Shown in pieces: positions 47,756-59,919 of a DNA stretch of 64,000 bases; the first letter of the stretch is position 1, and every line of letters begins with the position of its first letter. The stretch lies in NCBI RefSeq assembly GCF_002776525.5, contig NC_045435.1, positions 119,693,836 to 119,757,835 on the forward strand, given 5' to 3'. The position numbers were made by a program, and so were the translations under genes. The stretch comes from Piliocolobus tephrosceles (lineage: Eukaryota > Chordata > Mammalia > Primates > Cercopithecidae). The notes under the pieces were generated by a model that was not told the DNA's origin, made no database searches, and worked only from the letters and a program-made list of their open reading frames with translations.

Positions 47756-49450
47756 AATGTAAAATAGGGATGGAGCAAGATTATGGAATAGAAAGCCCCA
47801 CCAAAGGTACCCCCCTTAGAATTTAACAACAATCTCCACATACACAAAAACACCTTCATAAGAACCAAAAAAATTAGGTGAGCACTCACAGTGCCTGGTT
47901 TTAACAAAGAATCACCGAAGAGGGTCGGAAATACAGTCTCAAATTACCAATGCCACCCCTTCCCTTTTCCCACCACAGTGTCTGTGTGACATGGACCACA
48001 AGGACTGTGACTCCTAGGTGAGCTGTAGTGCCTGAGAAGGGCTAAAAGTTAGTAGACTTGGGGGAAGGGCGGGGGTACATGACTTACTGAGATACCAGCC
48101 AGGGCAGCTAAAGGAGTGCTTGTATCACCACTCCCCCAACCCCAGGCAGCACAATTCACAGCTTCAAAAGAGACCCCTTCTTTTCACTTGAGGAGAGGAA
48201 AGTAATTTGTAAAGAGGACTTTTGTCTTGCATCTTGGACACCAGCACAGCCACAATAAGATAGGTCCCTGGTTAGAATTTTGAGGTGCCCTCTTCCAGGC
48301 CCTAGCTCCCAGATAACATTTCTAGACATATCCTGGGCCAGAAGGGAACCCGCTACCTTAAGGAAAGGGCCTAGTCCTGGAAGGACCCATCACTTGTTAA
48401 CTAAAGAGTCCTTGAGCTCTAAATAACCACAGCATGGATACCCAGATAGTACACCATGGAACTTGGATGAGACTGAGATGTGTTGACTTCTGGTAAGACA
48501 TGGAATATTACTATCTGTGGTGGCTACAGTGAGCCACTTCTATTTGAGAAAAGCAGAAGTAAAATAAAGGTGACTTTTTTCTAGCACCTTAGGTACCAGA
48601 TCAATCATAGCGAGATAGAGCACCAAGCAGGTCCATGATTCTAGCATCGGCCCTTGGACAGCCCTGAGCCATAGGGGAGCCCACTGCCCTGAAGGGTGAG
48701 TCTCAGGTTTGGCAGCCTTCACCACAAGCTGACTGAAGAGCCCTTAAGCCTTAAGTGAACAATGGCAGTAGCGTAGCAGTTCTCCCCATGGGACAGTGGT
48801 GGTGATGGTCATGAAGTGAGGCTCCTCTGCCTGTGAAAATGGGAGGGAAGAGTGGGAAGAACTTAATTTTGTGGTTTGAGTGCCAGTTCAGCCATAGTAA
48901 AATAGAACACCAAGTAGATTTCTTAGGTTTTTGACTATAGCCCTCTTTCCTGGACAGCATCTCTGGACCTGCCTGGAAACTGAGGGAACTAACTGCCCTG
49001 AAGGGAAGGACACAAGGCTGTCTGCTTAACCACCTCCTGATCATAGAGCCCCAAAGCCTTGAGAAAACATAGATAGTAGCCAGGTAGTGGTTACAGCAGG
49101 ACTTTGGCAAGACCCAGTGCTGTGCTGGCTTCATATCTGACCCAGCACAGTCTCAGTGGTGATGGCCATATAAGTGCCTGTATCACTCCACCCTCCACCC
49201 TCAACCCAAAGTGGCTCAGAATAGAGAGAGAGAGAGAGAGACTCTGTTTGGTAGAAAGTAAGGTGAGAGAACAAAAGCCTGTCTAGTAATCTGGACACTT
49301 CTGGACTTTATGCAAGATTCCAAACTGGATCTTTATGAGTCTGCAAGAACTATAGCATTACCGGGCTTGGGGTGCTCCCTAATGAAGATACAGATATATC
49401 ACAACACTCAAGTCCTTTCAATATCTGCAAAGTCTCTCAAAAAAGAATGG

Positions 49451-49806
49451 TGTATTAGTCCATTTTCACACTGCTACAAAGAACTACCTGAGACCAGGTA
49501 ATTTATAAAGAAAAGAAGTTTAATTGATTCATGTTTCCACATGGCTGGGGAGCCCTCAGGAAAGTTATGATCATGGTGGAAGGTGAAGGGGAAGCAAGCC
49601 ACATCTTCCATGGCAGCAGGAGAAAAAGAGTGGGGTGGGGGAACCACCATGCACTTTTAAACAATAAGATCTCATGAGAACTCACTCACATCATGAGAAC
49701 AGCATGAGGAAACTACCCCAATGATCCAATCACCTCCCTACCTTGACACATGGGGATTACAATTTGAGATGAGATTTGGGTGGGGACACAGAGCCAAATC
49801 ACATCA
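49451..49806 (-). mobile_element. MaLR (THE1/MST) 3' LTR
   Basis: Begins TGTATTAGTCCATTTTCACA and ends AGAGCCAAATCACATCA. This is the reversed THE1/MST LTR, so the provirus lies on the minus strand and this is its 3' LTR. Its partner is at 51740-52115. The outer flanks AATGG (49446-49450) and GATAG (52116-52120) are an imperfect 5-bp target duplication. Confidence 0.9.
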
Positions 49807-51739
49807 TTCTACCCTGGCTCTTCCCAAACCTTATGTCCTTCTCACATTTCTTTTTTCTTTCCTTTTTTTTTTTTTCAGTGGGGGTAATGGAGTCTTGCTC
49901 TGTCACCAGGCTGGAGTGCAGTGATGCGATCTTGACTCATTGCAAACTCTGCCTCCCAGGTTCAAGAAATTTTCCTACCTCAGTCTGCAGAGTAGCTGGG
50001 ACTACAGGCACCTGCCACCATGCCCAGCTAATTTTTTGTATTTTTAGTAAAGACAGCGTTCACCATGTTAGCCAAGATGGTCTCGATCTCCTGACCTTGT
50101 GATCTGCCCACCTCACCTCCCAAAGTGCTGGGATTACAAGTGTGAGCCACTGTCCCCAACCAAACCTTCTCACATTTCAAAACACAATCATGCCTTTCCA
50201 ATGGTCCCCCAAAGTCTTAACTCATTCCAATATTAACCCAAAAGCCTAAGTCCAAAGTCTCATCTGAGACAAGGCAAGTCCTTTCTGCCTATGAACCTGC
50301 AAAAGCTAAAGCAATTTAGCAACTTCCAAGATACAATGGGGATACAGGCATTGAGTAAATGTTACCATTCCAACAGGGAGAAATGGGCCACAACAAAGGG
50401 GCTACAGGCCCCATGCAAGTCCAAAACCCAACAGTACAGTCACTGAACCTTAAAGTTCCAAAATTTCCTTTTACTCCATGTCTCACATCCAGGACATGCT
50501 AAAGCAAGGGGTGGGCTCCCTGACCTTGGGCAGATTTGCTCCTGTGGCTCTGCAGGGTACAGTCCTTGTGGCTGTTTTACAAGCTGGTGTTGAGTGTGTG
50601 TGGCTTTTTCAGGTTCATGACGCACCTGAAAGGGTACATTCATCCTTCTGGGATCTAGAGGATGGTGACCCTCTTCTTACAGCTCTACTGGTCAGTGCCC
50701 CAAGGCGACTGTCTGTGGGAGCTCCAACCCCACATTTCTCCTCTGAACTGCCTTAGTGGAGGTTTTTCATGAGGGCTCCCTGCAGCCGACTTTTGCCTGG
50801 ACATTCAGGCATTTTTGTTCATCCTCTGAAATCAATGCAGAGGCTCCCAAAGTTAAATTCTTGTCTTCTGTACGCCAAAGGCTCAACGCCATGTGGAAGC
50901 TGCCAATGCTTGGAGCTTGCACCCTTTGAAGTCACAGCCCTAGCTGTACCTTGGCCCCTTTTAGCCAAGGCTAGAGCTAGAGCAGCTGGGATGCAGGGTA
51001 CCATTCCTTGAGGCTGCACAGAGGCAGCAGGACCCTGGGCCAGGTCCATGAAACCATTTTTCCCTCCTGGGCCTTTGGGCCTGTGACGAAGATCTCTGAA
51101 ATGCCCTGAAGACATTTTCCCCATTGTCTTGGCTATTAGCATTTGGCTCCTTGTTACTTATGTAAATTTCTGTAGCCAGCTTGAATTTTTCCCTAAAAAA
51201 TGGATTTTGCTTTTCTACCACATGATTAGGTTGCGAATTTTCCAAACTTTTATGCTCTGCTTCCCTTTAAACATAATTTCCAACTTCAGACCATCTCTTT
51301 GGGAATGAATATGACTGTATGCTTTCAGAAAAAGCCAGGTCATATCTTGAATGCTTTACTGTTTTGAAATGTCTTCTGCCAGACACTCTAAATCATCTCT
51401 CTGAAGTTCAAAGTTCTACAGATCTCTAGAGCAAGGGCAAAATGCCACCAGTCTCTTTGGTAAAGAATAGGAAGAGTGACCTTTGCTCCAGTTCCCAATA
51501 AGGTCCTCATCTCCATCTGAGATCACCTCAGCATGAACTTCATTGTCCATATCACTATCAGCATTTTGGTCAAAACAATTTGACAAGTCTATAAGAAGTC
51601 CCAAATGTTTCCACATCTTCCTGTCTTCTTCTGAGCCCTTCAAACTTTTCCAACCTTTGCCCATTACCCAGTTCCTATATTGCTTCCACACTTCCAGGTA
51701 TCTTTATAGCAGCACCCCACTATCTGAGTGCCAATTTTC
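49807..51739 (-). mobile_element. MaLR internal region (noncoding relic) with Alu insertion
   Basis: Sequence between the two LTRs. After removing the Alu and one duplicate it is about 1.6 kb, the usual MaLR internal length. No long intact frame remains; frames such as 50478-50756 or 51416-51691 are fragments and shadows. No usable protein is encoded. Confidence 0.85.
49851..50164 (-). mobile_element. Alu with perfect 14-bp target duplication, inside the MaLR
   Basis: Reversed Alu from a T run to GTGAGCCACTGTCCCCAACC. CCTTCTCACATTTC occurs at 49837-49850 and 50165-50178, fixing both borders. Third level of nesting: L1, then MaLR, then Alu. Confidence 0.95.
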
Positions 51740-52115
51740 TGTATTAGTTTGTTCTCACATTGCTACAAGGAATGTGAGATTGGGTAACTTATAAAGAAAA
51801 GAGGTTGGGTAACTTATAAAGAAAAGAGGTTTCATTGGCCCATGGCTGGGGAGACTTCAGGAAACTAAAATCATGGAAGAAGGTGAAGGGGAAGCAAGGC
51901 ACATCTTACATGGCAGCAGGAGAGGCAGAATGAGAGATGGGACCACTGCACACTTTTAAGCCATCAGATCTTGTGACAACTCCCTCACTATCATGAGAAG
52001 AGCATGGGGGAACCTCCCCCATGATCCAATCATCTACAACTAGGTCCTTCCCTCAGCACATGGGGATTACAATTTGAGATGAGATTTAGGTAGGAACACA
52101 GAGCCAACTATATCA
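51740..52115 (-). mobile_element. MaLR (THE1/MST) 5' LTR with a 25-bp tandem duplication
   Basis: Begins TGTATTAGTTTGTTCTCACA and ends CCAACTATATCA, the partner of the LTR at 49451. Bases 51780-51804 are exactly repeated at 51805-51829 (unit begins TTGGGTAACTTATAAAG). The other LTR lacks this duplication. Confidence 0.9.
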
Positions 52116-52149
52116 GATAGCTACAAATAAGCCAAGACAGTGAAGACTA

Positions 52150-53095
52150 CAATAAATACTTAACTCTTCAATGTCCAGACATCAAAGAACAGCTACTAAC
52201 ATTGACACCATCCAGGAAAACATGACCTCACTAAATGAACTAAATAAGGCATAATAACACATCCTGGAGAAACAGAGATATGAGACCATTCAGATGGAGA
52301 ATTCAAAATAGCTGTGTTGAGGAAACTCAAAGATAATCAAGATAACACAGAGAAGGAATTCAGAATTCTATCAGATAAATTTAACAAAGAGATTAACATT
52401 ATTTAAAAAATTAAGCAGAAATTCTAAAGTTGAAAAATGGAATCGACAAACTGAAGAATGTGTCAGTCTCTTAATAGCAGAATCAATCAAGCAGAAGAAG
52501 GAATTAGTGAGCTTGAAGACAGGATATTTAGAAATGCAGTCAGAGGAGACAAAAGGAAAAAGAATAAAAATGAGTGGAGCACACCTACAGGATCTAGAAA
52601 ATAGTCTCAACAAGGCAAATCTAAGAGTTATTGGACTTAAAGAGGAGGTTGAGACAGAAACAAGGTAGAAAGTTTATTCAAAGGGATAAAAAAAGAGAAC
52701 TTCCTAAACCTAGCAAAACATACCAGTGTCCACATACAAGAAGGTTATAGAACACCAAACTGATTTAACCCAAAGAAGACTAATGCGAGGCATTTAATAA
52801 TCAAACTCCCAAAGGTCAAGGATAAAGAAATAATCCTAAGAGCAGCAAGAGAAAAGAAACAAATAACATAAAATGGAGTTTCAATATGTCTGGCAGCAAA
52901 ATTTTCAGGGGAAATCTTACAGGCCAGGAGAATAGCATGACATATTTAAAGTTCTGAAGGAAAATAACATATCTGGCAAAAATATCCTTCAAACATGAAG
53001 AAATAAAGATCTTCCCAGACAAACAAAAGCTGAAGGATTTCATCAATACCAGACCTGTCCTACAAGATGTGCTAGGGGGAGTTCTTCAATCTGAA
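52150..53095 (+). pseudogene. L1 ORF1 relic
   Basis: Contains the ORF1 coiled-coil and RNA-binding landmarks in nucleotide form: GAATTAGTGAGCTTGAAGAC, CTAAGAGTTATTGGACTTAA, GGTCAAGGATAAAGAAATAA, AATATCCTTCAAACATGAAG, ATACCAGACCTGTCCTACAA. Several stops and short deletions break it. Confidence 0.78.
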
Positions 53096-53130
53096 AGAAA
53101 GGAATGTTAATGAGCAATAAGAAATCATCT

Positions 53131-53438
53131 GGCCGGGAGCAGCTGCTCACGCTTGTAATCCCAGCACTTTGGGAGGCCGACATGGGCGGATCACGAGGTC
53201 AAAAGATAGAGACCATCCTGGCCAACATGGTGAAAACCTGTCTCTACTAAAAATACAAAAATTACCCAGGCATGGTGTTGTGCACCTATAGTCCCAGCTA
53301 TTTGGGAGGCTGAGGCAGAAGAATCGCTTGAACCCAGGAGGTGGAGGTTTCAGTGAGCTGAGATGGTGCTACTGCACTCCAGCCTAGCGACAGACTGAGA
53401 CTCTATCTAAAAAAAAAAAAAAAAAAAAAAAAAGAAAT
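53131..53438 (+). mobile_element. Alu with 11-bp target duplication, inside L1
   Basis: GGCCGGGAGCAGCTGCTCAC to a pure A run at 53409-53433. AGAAATCATCT flanks it at 53120-53130 and 53439-53449. The long A run suggests a relatively young insertion (AluS/Y). Confidence 0.95.
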
Positions 53439-53925
53439 AGAAATCATCTAACAGTACAAAAGTCAGAGGTAATAGTAAGTACCCAAAAAACCACAGAATA
53501 TAACCCTGCAACTGTGCTGTGTAAACTATTCTTATCTGAAGTAGAAAGATTAAATGATGAACTAATCAAAAATAACTACAATAACTTTTAAGACATAGAC
53601 AGTACAATAAGATATAAATAGAAACAACAGAAAGTTAAAAAGTGGGAGGATGAAGTTAAGGTATAGAGTCTTTATTAGTTTTCTTTTTGCTTGTTGGTTT
53701 GTTTATGCGAACAGTGTTAAGTTGCTGTCAGTTTAAAATAATAGATTATAAGATAGTATTTTCAAGCCTCATGGTAACCTCTAACCAAAAATCATACAAT
53801 GAATATGCAAAAAAATACAAAGCAAGAAACTAAATCATATGGCCAGTGACAGTCACCTTTACTGTAAGGAAGACAGGAAGGAAAGAAAGAAGGAAGAGAA
53901 GACCACAAGACAAGAAAACAACACA

Positions 53926-56900
53926 ATGACAATAGTAAGTAGTCCTTATTTATCAATAATAGCATTGAATGTAAATGGACTAAACTGTCCAATCAAAGGA
54001 TATAGCATAGTGATTAGATAAAAAAAAAAACAAGACCCAAATTATCTATTGCCTACAAGAAACACACTTTACCTATAAAGACACACATTGACTGAAAATA
54101 AAGGAAGGAAAAATGATATTGCATGCCAATGCAATACAAAGAAGAGCAGGAGTTGCTATATTCATATCAGACAAAGTAGATTTCAGGCCAAACCTATAAG
54201 GGACAAAGAAATCATTATATAATGATAAATCAGTTCAGCAAGAGAATATAACAATTGTAAATATATGTGTACCCAAGACGGGAGCACCCAGATATATAAA
54301 GCAAATTTTATTAGAGTTAAATAGAGAGATAGACCACAATACAACAATAGCTGGAGACATCAACACCCATTTTTCAGCATTGAGAAGATCTGAAAATCAA
54401 CAAAGAAACATCAGACTTTACACTATAGAAGAAATGGGCCTAATAGATATTTATAGAACATTTCATCCAACTGCTATAGAATACAAAATCTTTTTCTGAC
54501 TACATGAATCATTCTCAAACATAGACCATATGTTAGGTCACGAAACAAATCTTGAAACATTCAAAAAATTTAAATACTATCAAGCATCTTCTCTAATCAC
54601 AAGGGACTAAAACTAGAAATCAATAACAACAGTAATTTTGAAAACTGTACAAATACATGGAAATTAAACAATGTTCTCCTGAATTACCAGTGTGTCAATA
54701 AAGAAACTAAGAAGGAAATTGAAAAATTACTTGAAACAAATGATTATGGAAACATGGCATACCAAAACCTGTGGGATACAGTGAGAGGAGTACTAAAAGA
54801 GACGTTTATAGCTATCATCAAAAAAGAGAAAAAAACTTCAAATAAACAACCTAATGGTGCCTCTTAAAGAATTCAAAAAACGAGAACAAACCAAACCCCA
54901 AATCTGTAGAAGAAAAAATAAAGATCAGAGCAGCAAAAAATGAAGTCGATATGAAGAAAGAATACAAAGATCAATGAAATAAAAAATTGGTTTTGAAAAA
55001 GATAAACAAAATTGACAAATCTTTAGCCAGACTAACTAAGAAAAAAAGAGAGAAAACCCAAATAAAATAAATAAAAGTACGGATGAAAAAAGATATATTA
55101 CTGACATCACTGACATTCAAATGATTATTAATGGCTACTATGAGCCACTATATGTTAATAACTTGACAAATCTGGAAGAAATGGATAAATTCCTAGATGT
55201 ATACAAACTACCAAGATTAAACCCTAAAAATTTTCAAAACCTGAACAGACCAATAACAAGTAATGAGACTGAAGCCATAGAAAAAAGCCTTTCAACAACG
55301 AAAAGCCCAGGACCTAAGGTCTTCGATGCTGAATTTTACCAAACATTAAAAGAAGAACTAGTACCAATCCTATTCCACAAAATAAGGGAGGAAGGAATAC
55401 TTCCAAACTCATTCTACAAAGCCATTATTACCCTGATACCAAAACCAGACACAGACACATCAAAAAAGAAAACTATAGGTCGATAGCCCTCATGAACATT
55501 GATGCAAAAATCCTCAACAAAATACTATCAATCAATATTTAACAACATGTTTAAAAGATCATTCATTATGGACAAGTGGGATTTATCCCAGGAATGCAAG
55601 GATGGTTCAACATTTGCAAATCAATCAATTTGATACATGATGTCAATGGAATGAAGGACAAAAACTAAATAATCATTTCAATTGATGCTGAAAAAGCATT
55701 TGATAAAATTCAACATCTCTTCATGATTTAAAAGACTCAAAATGTTTTAATTTAGAAGAAACATAACTCAACATAATAAAAGACCAACAGCTAGTATCAT
55801 ACTGAAATGGGAGAAAGCTGAAAGCCTCCCACCTAAGATCTGGAACACAAGAATATGCTCACTATGTTATTCAATATAGTACTGTAAGTCCTAGCTAGAA
55901 TAATCAGACAAGAGGAATATAAAAAGGGCATCCAAATTGGAAAGGAAGAAGTCACATTATCCTTATTTGCAAATAATAAAATCTTGTATTTGGAAAAACT
56001 AGTCCACCAAAGAACATTAGAATAGTAAGCAAATTCAGTAAAGTTGCAGGATACAAAATCAACATAATCAGTTGCATTTCTACATGCCAACAACAAACAA
56101 TCTGAAAATCAATAAAGTAATCCCACTTAGAATAGCTACAAATAAAATTAAATATCTAGGAATAAACTTAACCAAAAAAGTGGAGGATTTGTATGATGAA
56201 AAGTATAAAACATTAATGGAAGACATTGAAGAAGCTACAAAAATGGAAGGATACTACATGTTCATGGTTTGGAAGAATAAATATTGTTAAAATGTCCATA
56301 TTGCCAAAAGCAATCTACAGATTTAATGCAATCCCTCTCAAAATACCAATGACATTCTTCACAGAAATAGAAAAAACAATCCTAAAATTAGCAAACAGAA
56401 CAAAAGTGAAGGAATCACACTAACTGACTTCAAATTATACTGTGGAGCTATAATAACCAAAATGCATGACATTGGCATAAAAACAAACACATAGACTAGT
56501 GGAATAGCATGGAGAACCCAGAAATAAATTCATCGATCTACAGTGAATTCATTTTAGACAGTGGTGCTAACAACATATATTGAGGAAAAGACAGTTTCTT
56601 CAATAAATAGTGCTGGGTAAATTGAATATCTATATGCAGAAGATAAAATTAGACACCTAAAGCTTGTCATTTACAAAAATTAAATCCAAATTGATTATAT
56701 ATTTAAATCTAATACCTCAAACTATGAATCTGCTAAATAAAAACATTGGGGAAACTCTCCAGCATATTGGACTAGGCAAAAATTTCTTGAGCAATACCCC
56801 ACAAGCAAAAGCAACCAAAGAAAAAATGGACGAGTGGGATCACATGAAGTTAAAATACTCCTGCACAGCAAAGTATACAATCAGTGAAGTGAAGAGACAG

Positions 56901-57080
56901 CCCACAGAATGGGAGAAAATATTTACAAACTATCCATGTGACAAGGGATTAATAACAAGAATGTACAAGGAACTCAAACAACTCTAGGAAAAACAATCTA
57001 ATCATCTGATTAAAAGTGGACTAAATACCTGAACAGACATTTCTCAAAAGAAGACAAATGGCAAACAGGCATATGAAAAG
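53926..57080 (+). pseudogene. L1 ORF2 relic (endonuclease and reverse transcriptase)
   Basis: Starts at an ATG reading MTIVSSPYLSIIALNVNGLN, the conserved endonuclease N-terminus, then breaks at a stop. Downstream fragments include 55121-55486 and 56072-56290; the nucleotide sequence near 55670 still shows the ATTTCAATTGATGCTGAAAA block of the reverse transcriptase. 56664-56987 ends the C-terminal part. The frames are separated by stops and frameshifts, so no enzyme can be made. Confidence 0.85.
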
Positions 57081-57984
57081 GTGCTCAATGTTATTTATTA
57101 TCAGAGAATTGCAAATCAAAATTACAATGAGATATCATGTCACCCCAGTTAAAAATGGCTTATATCCAAAAGACAGGCAATAACAAATGCTGGTGAAGAT
57201 GTGGATAAAAGGGTACTCTCATGCACTGTTAGTAGGAATGTAAATTGGTAAAACTACTATAATAGAGCTAAACATTGAGCTGCCATTCCCACTGCTAGGT
57301 ATATACTCCAAAGAAAAGAAATCAGTATATCGTATGGATATCTGCTCTTCCATGTTTACTGCAGCACTGTCAACAATAACCAAAATTAGGAAGCAACCCC
57401 AATGTCCATCAGAAGATAAATGGATTAAGAAAATGTGGTATTTATAAACAGTAGGGTACTATTCAGTCATAAAACAGAGTGAGATCCTGTCATTTGCAAT
57501 AACATGGTTGGAACTGGAGGTCATTATGCTGAGTGAAATAAGCCTGTTAGAGAAGGAAAAAGTTTAAGTGTTCTCACTTATTTGTGGGAGCTAAAAATTA
57601 AAATAATTGAACCGATGGAGATAGAAGAAGAATGGTTATTAGAGGCTGGGAAGGGTAGTGGTGGGGGAGGTTGGAGAGGAAGTGAGTATGGTTAATGGGT
57701 ACAAAAAATAGAAAGAATTAAGAGGACCTAGTATTTGCTAACACAACAGAGTGACTATAGTCAAAAATAGTTTAATTGTACATTTACAATATTTAAAATA
57801 ATGTAACTGGATTGCTTATAACACACAGGATAAATGCTTGAGGTGATAGCTACTCTATTTACCCTGATGTGATTATTATGCAATGCGTATCTGTATCAGA
57901 ATATCTTATGTAATCAATAAATATATACACCTACTCTGTATCCACCAAAATAAAAATAAATTAATTAGAAAAAATAAAAAAGAG

Positions 57985-58275
57985 GGCTGGCATGGTACCT
58001 CACGCTTGTAATCCCAGCACTTTAGGAAGCCGAGGTGGTGGATCACTCAAGCCCAGGAGTTCAAGATCAGCCTGGGCAACATGGAAAAAACCCATCTCTA
58101 CAGAAAATACAAAAATTAGTGGGCATGGCAGTGCACACCTGTAGTCCCAGCTACCAGAAAGACTGAGGTAAGACAATCATCTGAGCCTGGTAGGTTGAGG
58201 CTGCAGTGCACTCATGATCATACCATTGCACTCCAGCCTGGGTGAGAGAGAGGGACCCTGTCTCAAAAAAGAAAA
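57985..58275 (+). mobile_element. AluJ-like element inserted at the L1 tail
   Basis: GGCTGGCATGGTACCTCACG to GTGAGAGAGAGGGACCCTGT and an A-rich tail. Sits directly after the L1 A-rich end, a common target for later Alu insertions. Confidence 0.93.
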
Positions 58276-59919
58276 AATGAACAAAAAAAGGTCGGTGTCT
58301 TTTCAGCTTGTATTCTTGTTATTTATCACAGTGCTTGGCACCTTTTAGTGCTTATTCAATAGTTACATGTTGACACCTTGAAGTGAAGACATATTACTTT
58401 GAGTCTAAAGTACCAAAGAAACTTGAGTGAAACCTTTTATGATGCCTGAGTTAGATTTAGCTGGCCTACTTTTTGAGATCTCTTAGCACTTTGTCTCATT
58501 TCCATTATTGAATTTAACGCAATCTAACTTGGATACCAGAGCGTTGTATATGTATATTTTGTTTTTCATTAGATTCTGATTGCTTGAAGGTAAAAATTAT
58601 TTGTTGAATTTATTTTTGTGTTTCCCAAGACCTAGAAAATATTAATGTATTAAATACATGTTGAATACAATATATGAAATCATATAATTATCAACTAAAT
58701 GATAGGATTCATCAGGTTAGGGGCAATGTCTTTCTAGAATTATGCCATATATATACCAGGTCCCCAATAAATTGTAGTTAAATAAGAGAATCTTTATCAA
58801 ATATATATATGAAACAAGTATCAGATATTTTATCATTACAGACTTCTATGAGAGGTTTTATAATGTAAAAGCAAGTGAAAAAATGTCTTTAGAGTCACAG
58901 TTGACTATGTACAGCCATCATCAATGCTAAGACTACCTGGCCTCTTCCAAAAACAGTTTATCTTTCTATTTTTGTTTTGTTTGCATTACATTATAATGAA
59001 GCTTGTCATGCTGTCTTTCTGTTGGTCTAAATCTATTTCATTTAAATAAATGCACCATGATCTTAGTCTTTATGTCCTTACAACAAACAACAATTCATTC
59101 TGCCACCAGGGCAAGCCTCTGCTTTATTGCCATCAAATTCTTGTGGATATTTTATAGGACTGGGGCTAAGTTAGAAAAAAATGAAAACATATTATGTTTT
59201 CAAGAGAATTGAAACATGTTTTGGTCAATGAATTGCTGAATTAGAAGATCTGTAGACAAAGCAATTTAGATCTACAAAATTTTCTGCAAAAATGATCTGA
59301 AACTTCATTTCTTTTTTGGAAATCTTCTCTATTGCTAATTTCCAGTGATGATTAAAGAATTCACTTGTATTTTGCTTTGAACTCCTAAACTGATTCTCTT
59401 GAGATGACAGTCACTGGTGTTGAGGCCCTGCTGAAGGCAAGTAACTTGGTCATTTGGAGAGGAACCACCATGGGGAGTAAAAAAGATTTACAAAGCCCAT
59501 GTCAAACCTCTCTGCTGGAGATTGACATTCAGCCTGTGAGCCTAATTCAGCTTTTTCATTACTCCTAACTATTCTCCCCTAGGCCACTAATCCTGATTTG
59601 TTCAGCAGAAGCAGATCAGTCTGTCACTTTATCCTTTGTTTGAGGTTCTGCTTTTTCTCAGAACCTGACTTCTATATTGTAGACCTATGGTTGGTAAGAA
59701 TATAATCAGACTTTTGTGTGAAATGACTACATCTTACCCATTTGTCTTCTTTTCTTTTTTTCACACTGTTCCCCACCCCTACTTCCATCTATTCATCTAG
59801 AAACCAAGCATTTTCATTTAAAGTACACCAGTAAATGGATTAATGCCATCCTATAAAAATTACAAATGATGAGGAAGCATGTAGTGCAAAAAGTAAATAT
59901 TCCTTATGATCATTTCACC
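58276..59919. other. No recognised feature
   Basis: About 1.6 kb of intron without a nameable repeat. The frame at 59003-59212 shows no domain. Confidence 0.5.

Larger units (their letters stand above)
47770..57975 (+). mobile_element. Nearly full-length L1 (L1MA/L1PB type) carrying nested insertions
   Basis: Starts GGAGCAAGATTATGGAATAG with a typical L1 5' UTR (47770 to about 52150, interrupted by a MaLR provirus at 49451-52115). An ORF1 relic lies at about 52150-53095, an inter-ORF region at 53100-53925 (interrupted by an Alu at 53131-53438), an ORF2 relic from the ATG at 53926 to about 57080, and a 3' UTR to the A-rich end near 57975. ORF2 pieces include 55121-55486, with TETEAIEKSLSTTKSPGPKV, and 56664-56987. 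Stops interrupt both ORFs, so it is dead. Without the insertions it is about 7.2 kb. Confidence 0.9.

Noticed and set aside
50440..51245. Overlapping frames of 80-107 residues on both strands
   Set aside because: They lie within the MaLR internal region, overlap on opposite strands and show no conserved motif.
55121..55486. 121-residue frame with a reverse-transcriptase-like N-terminal sequence
   Set aside because: Part of the degraded ORF2 of the plus-strand L1, collinear with its other fragments.
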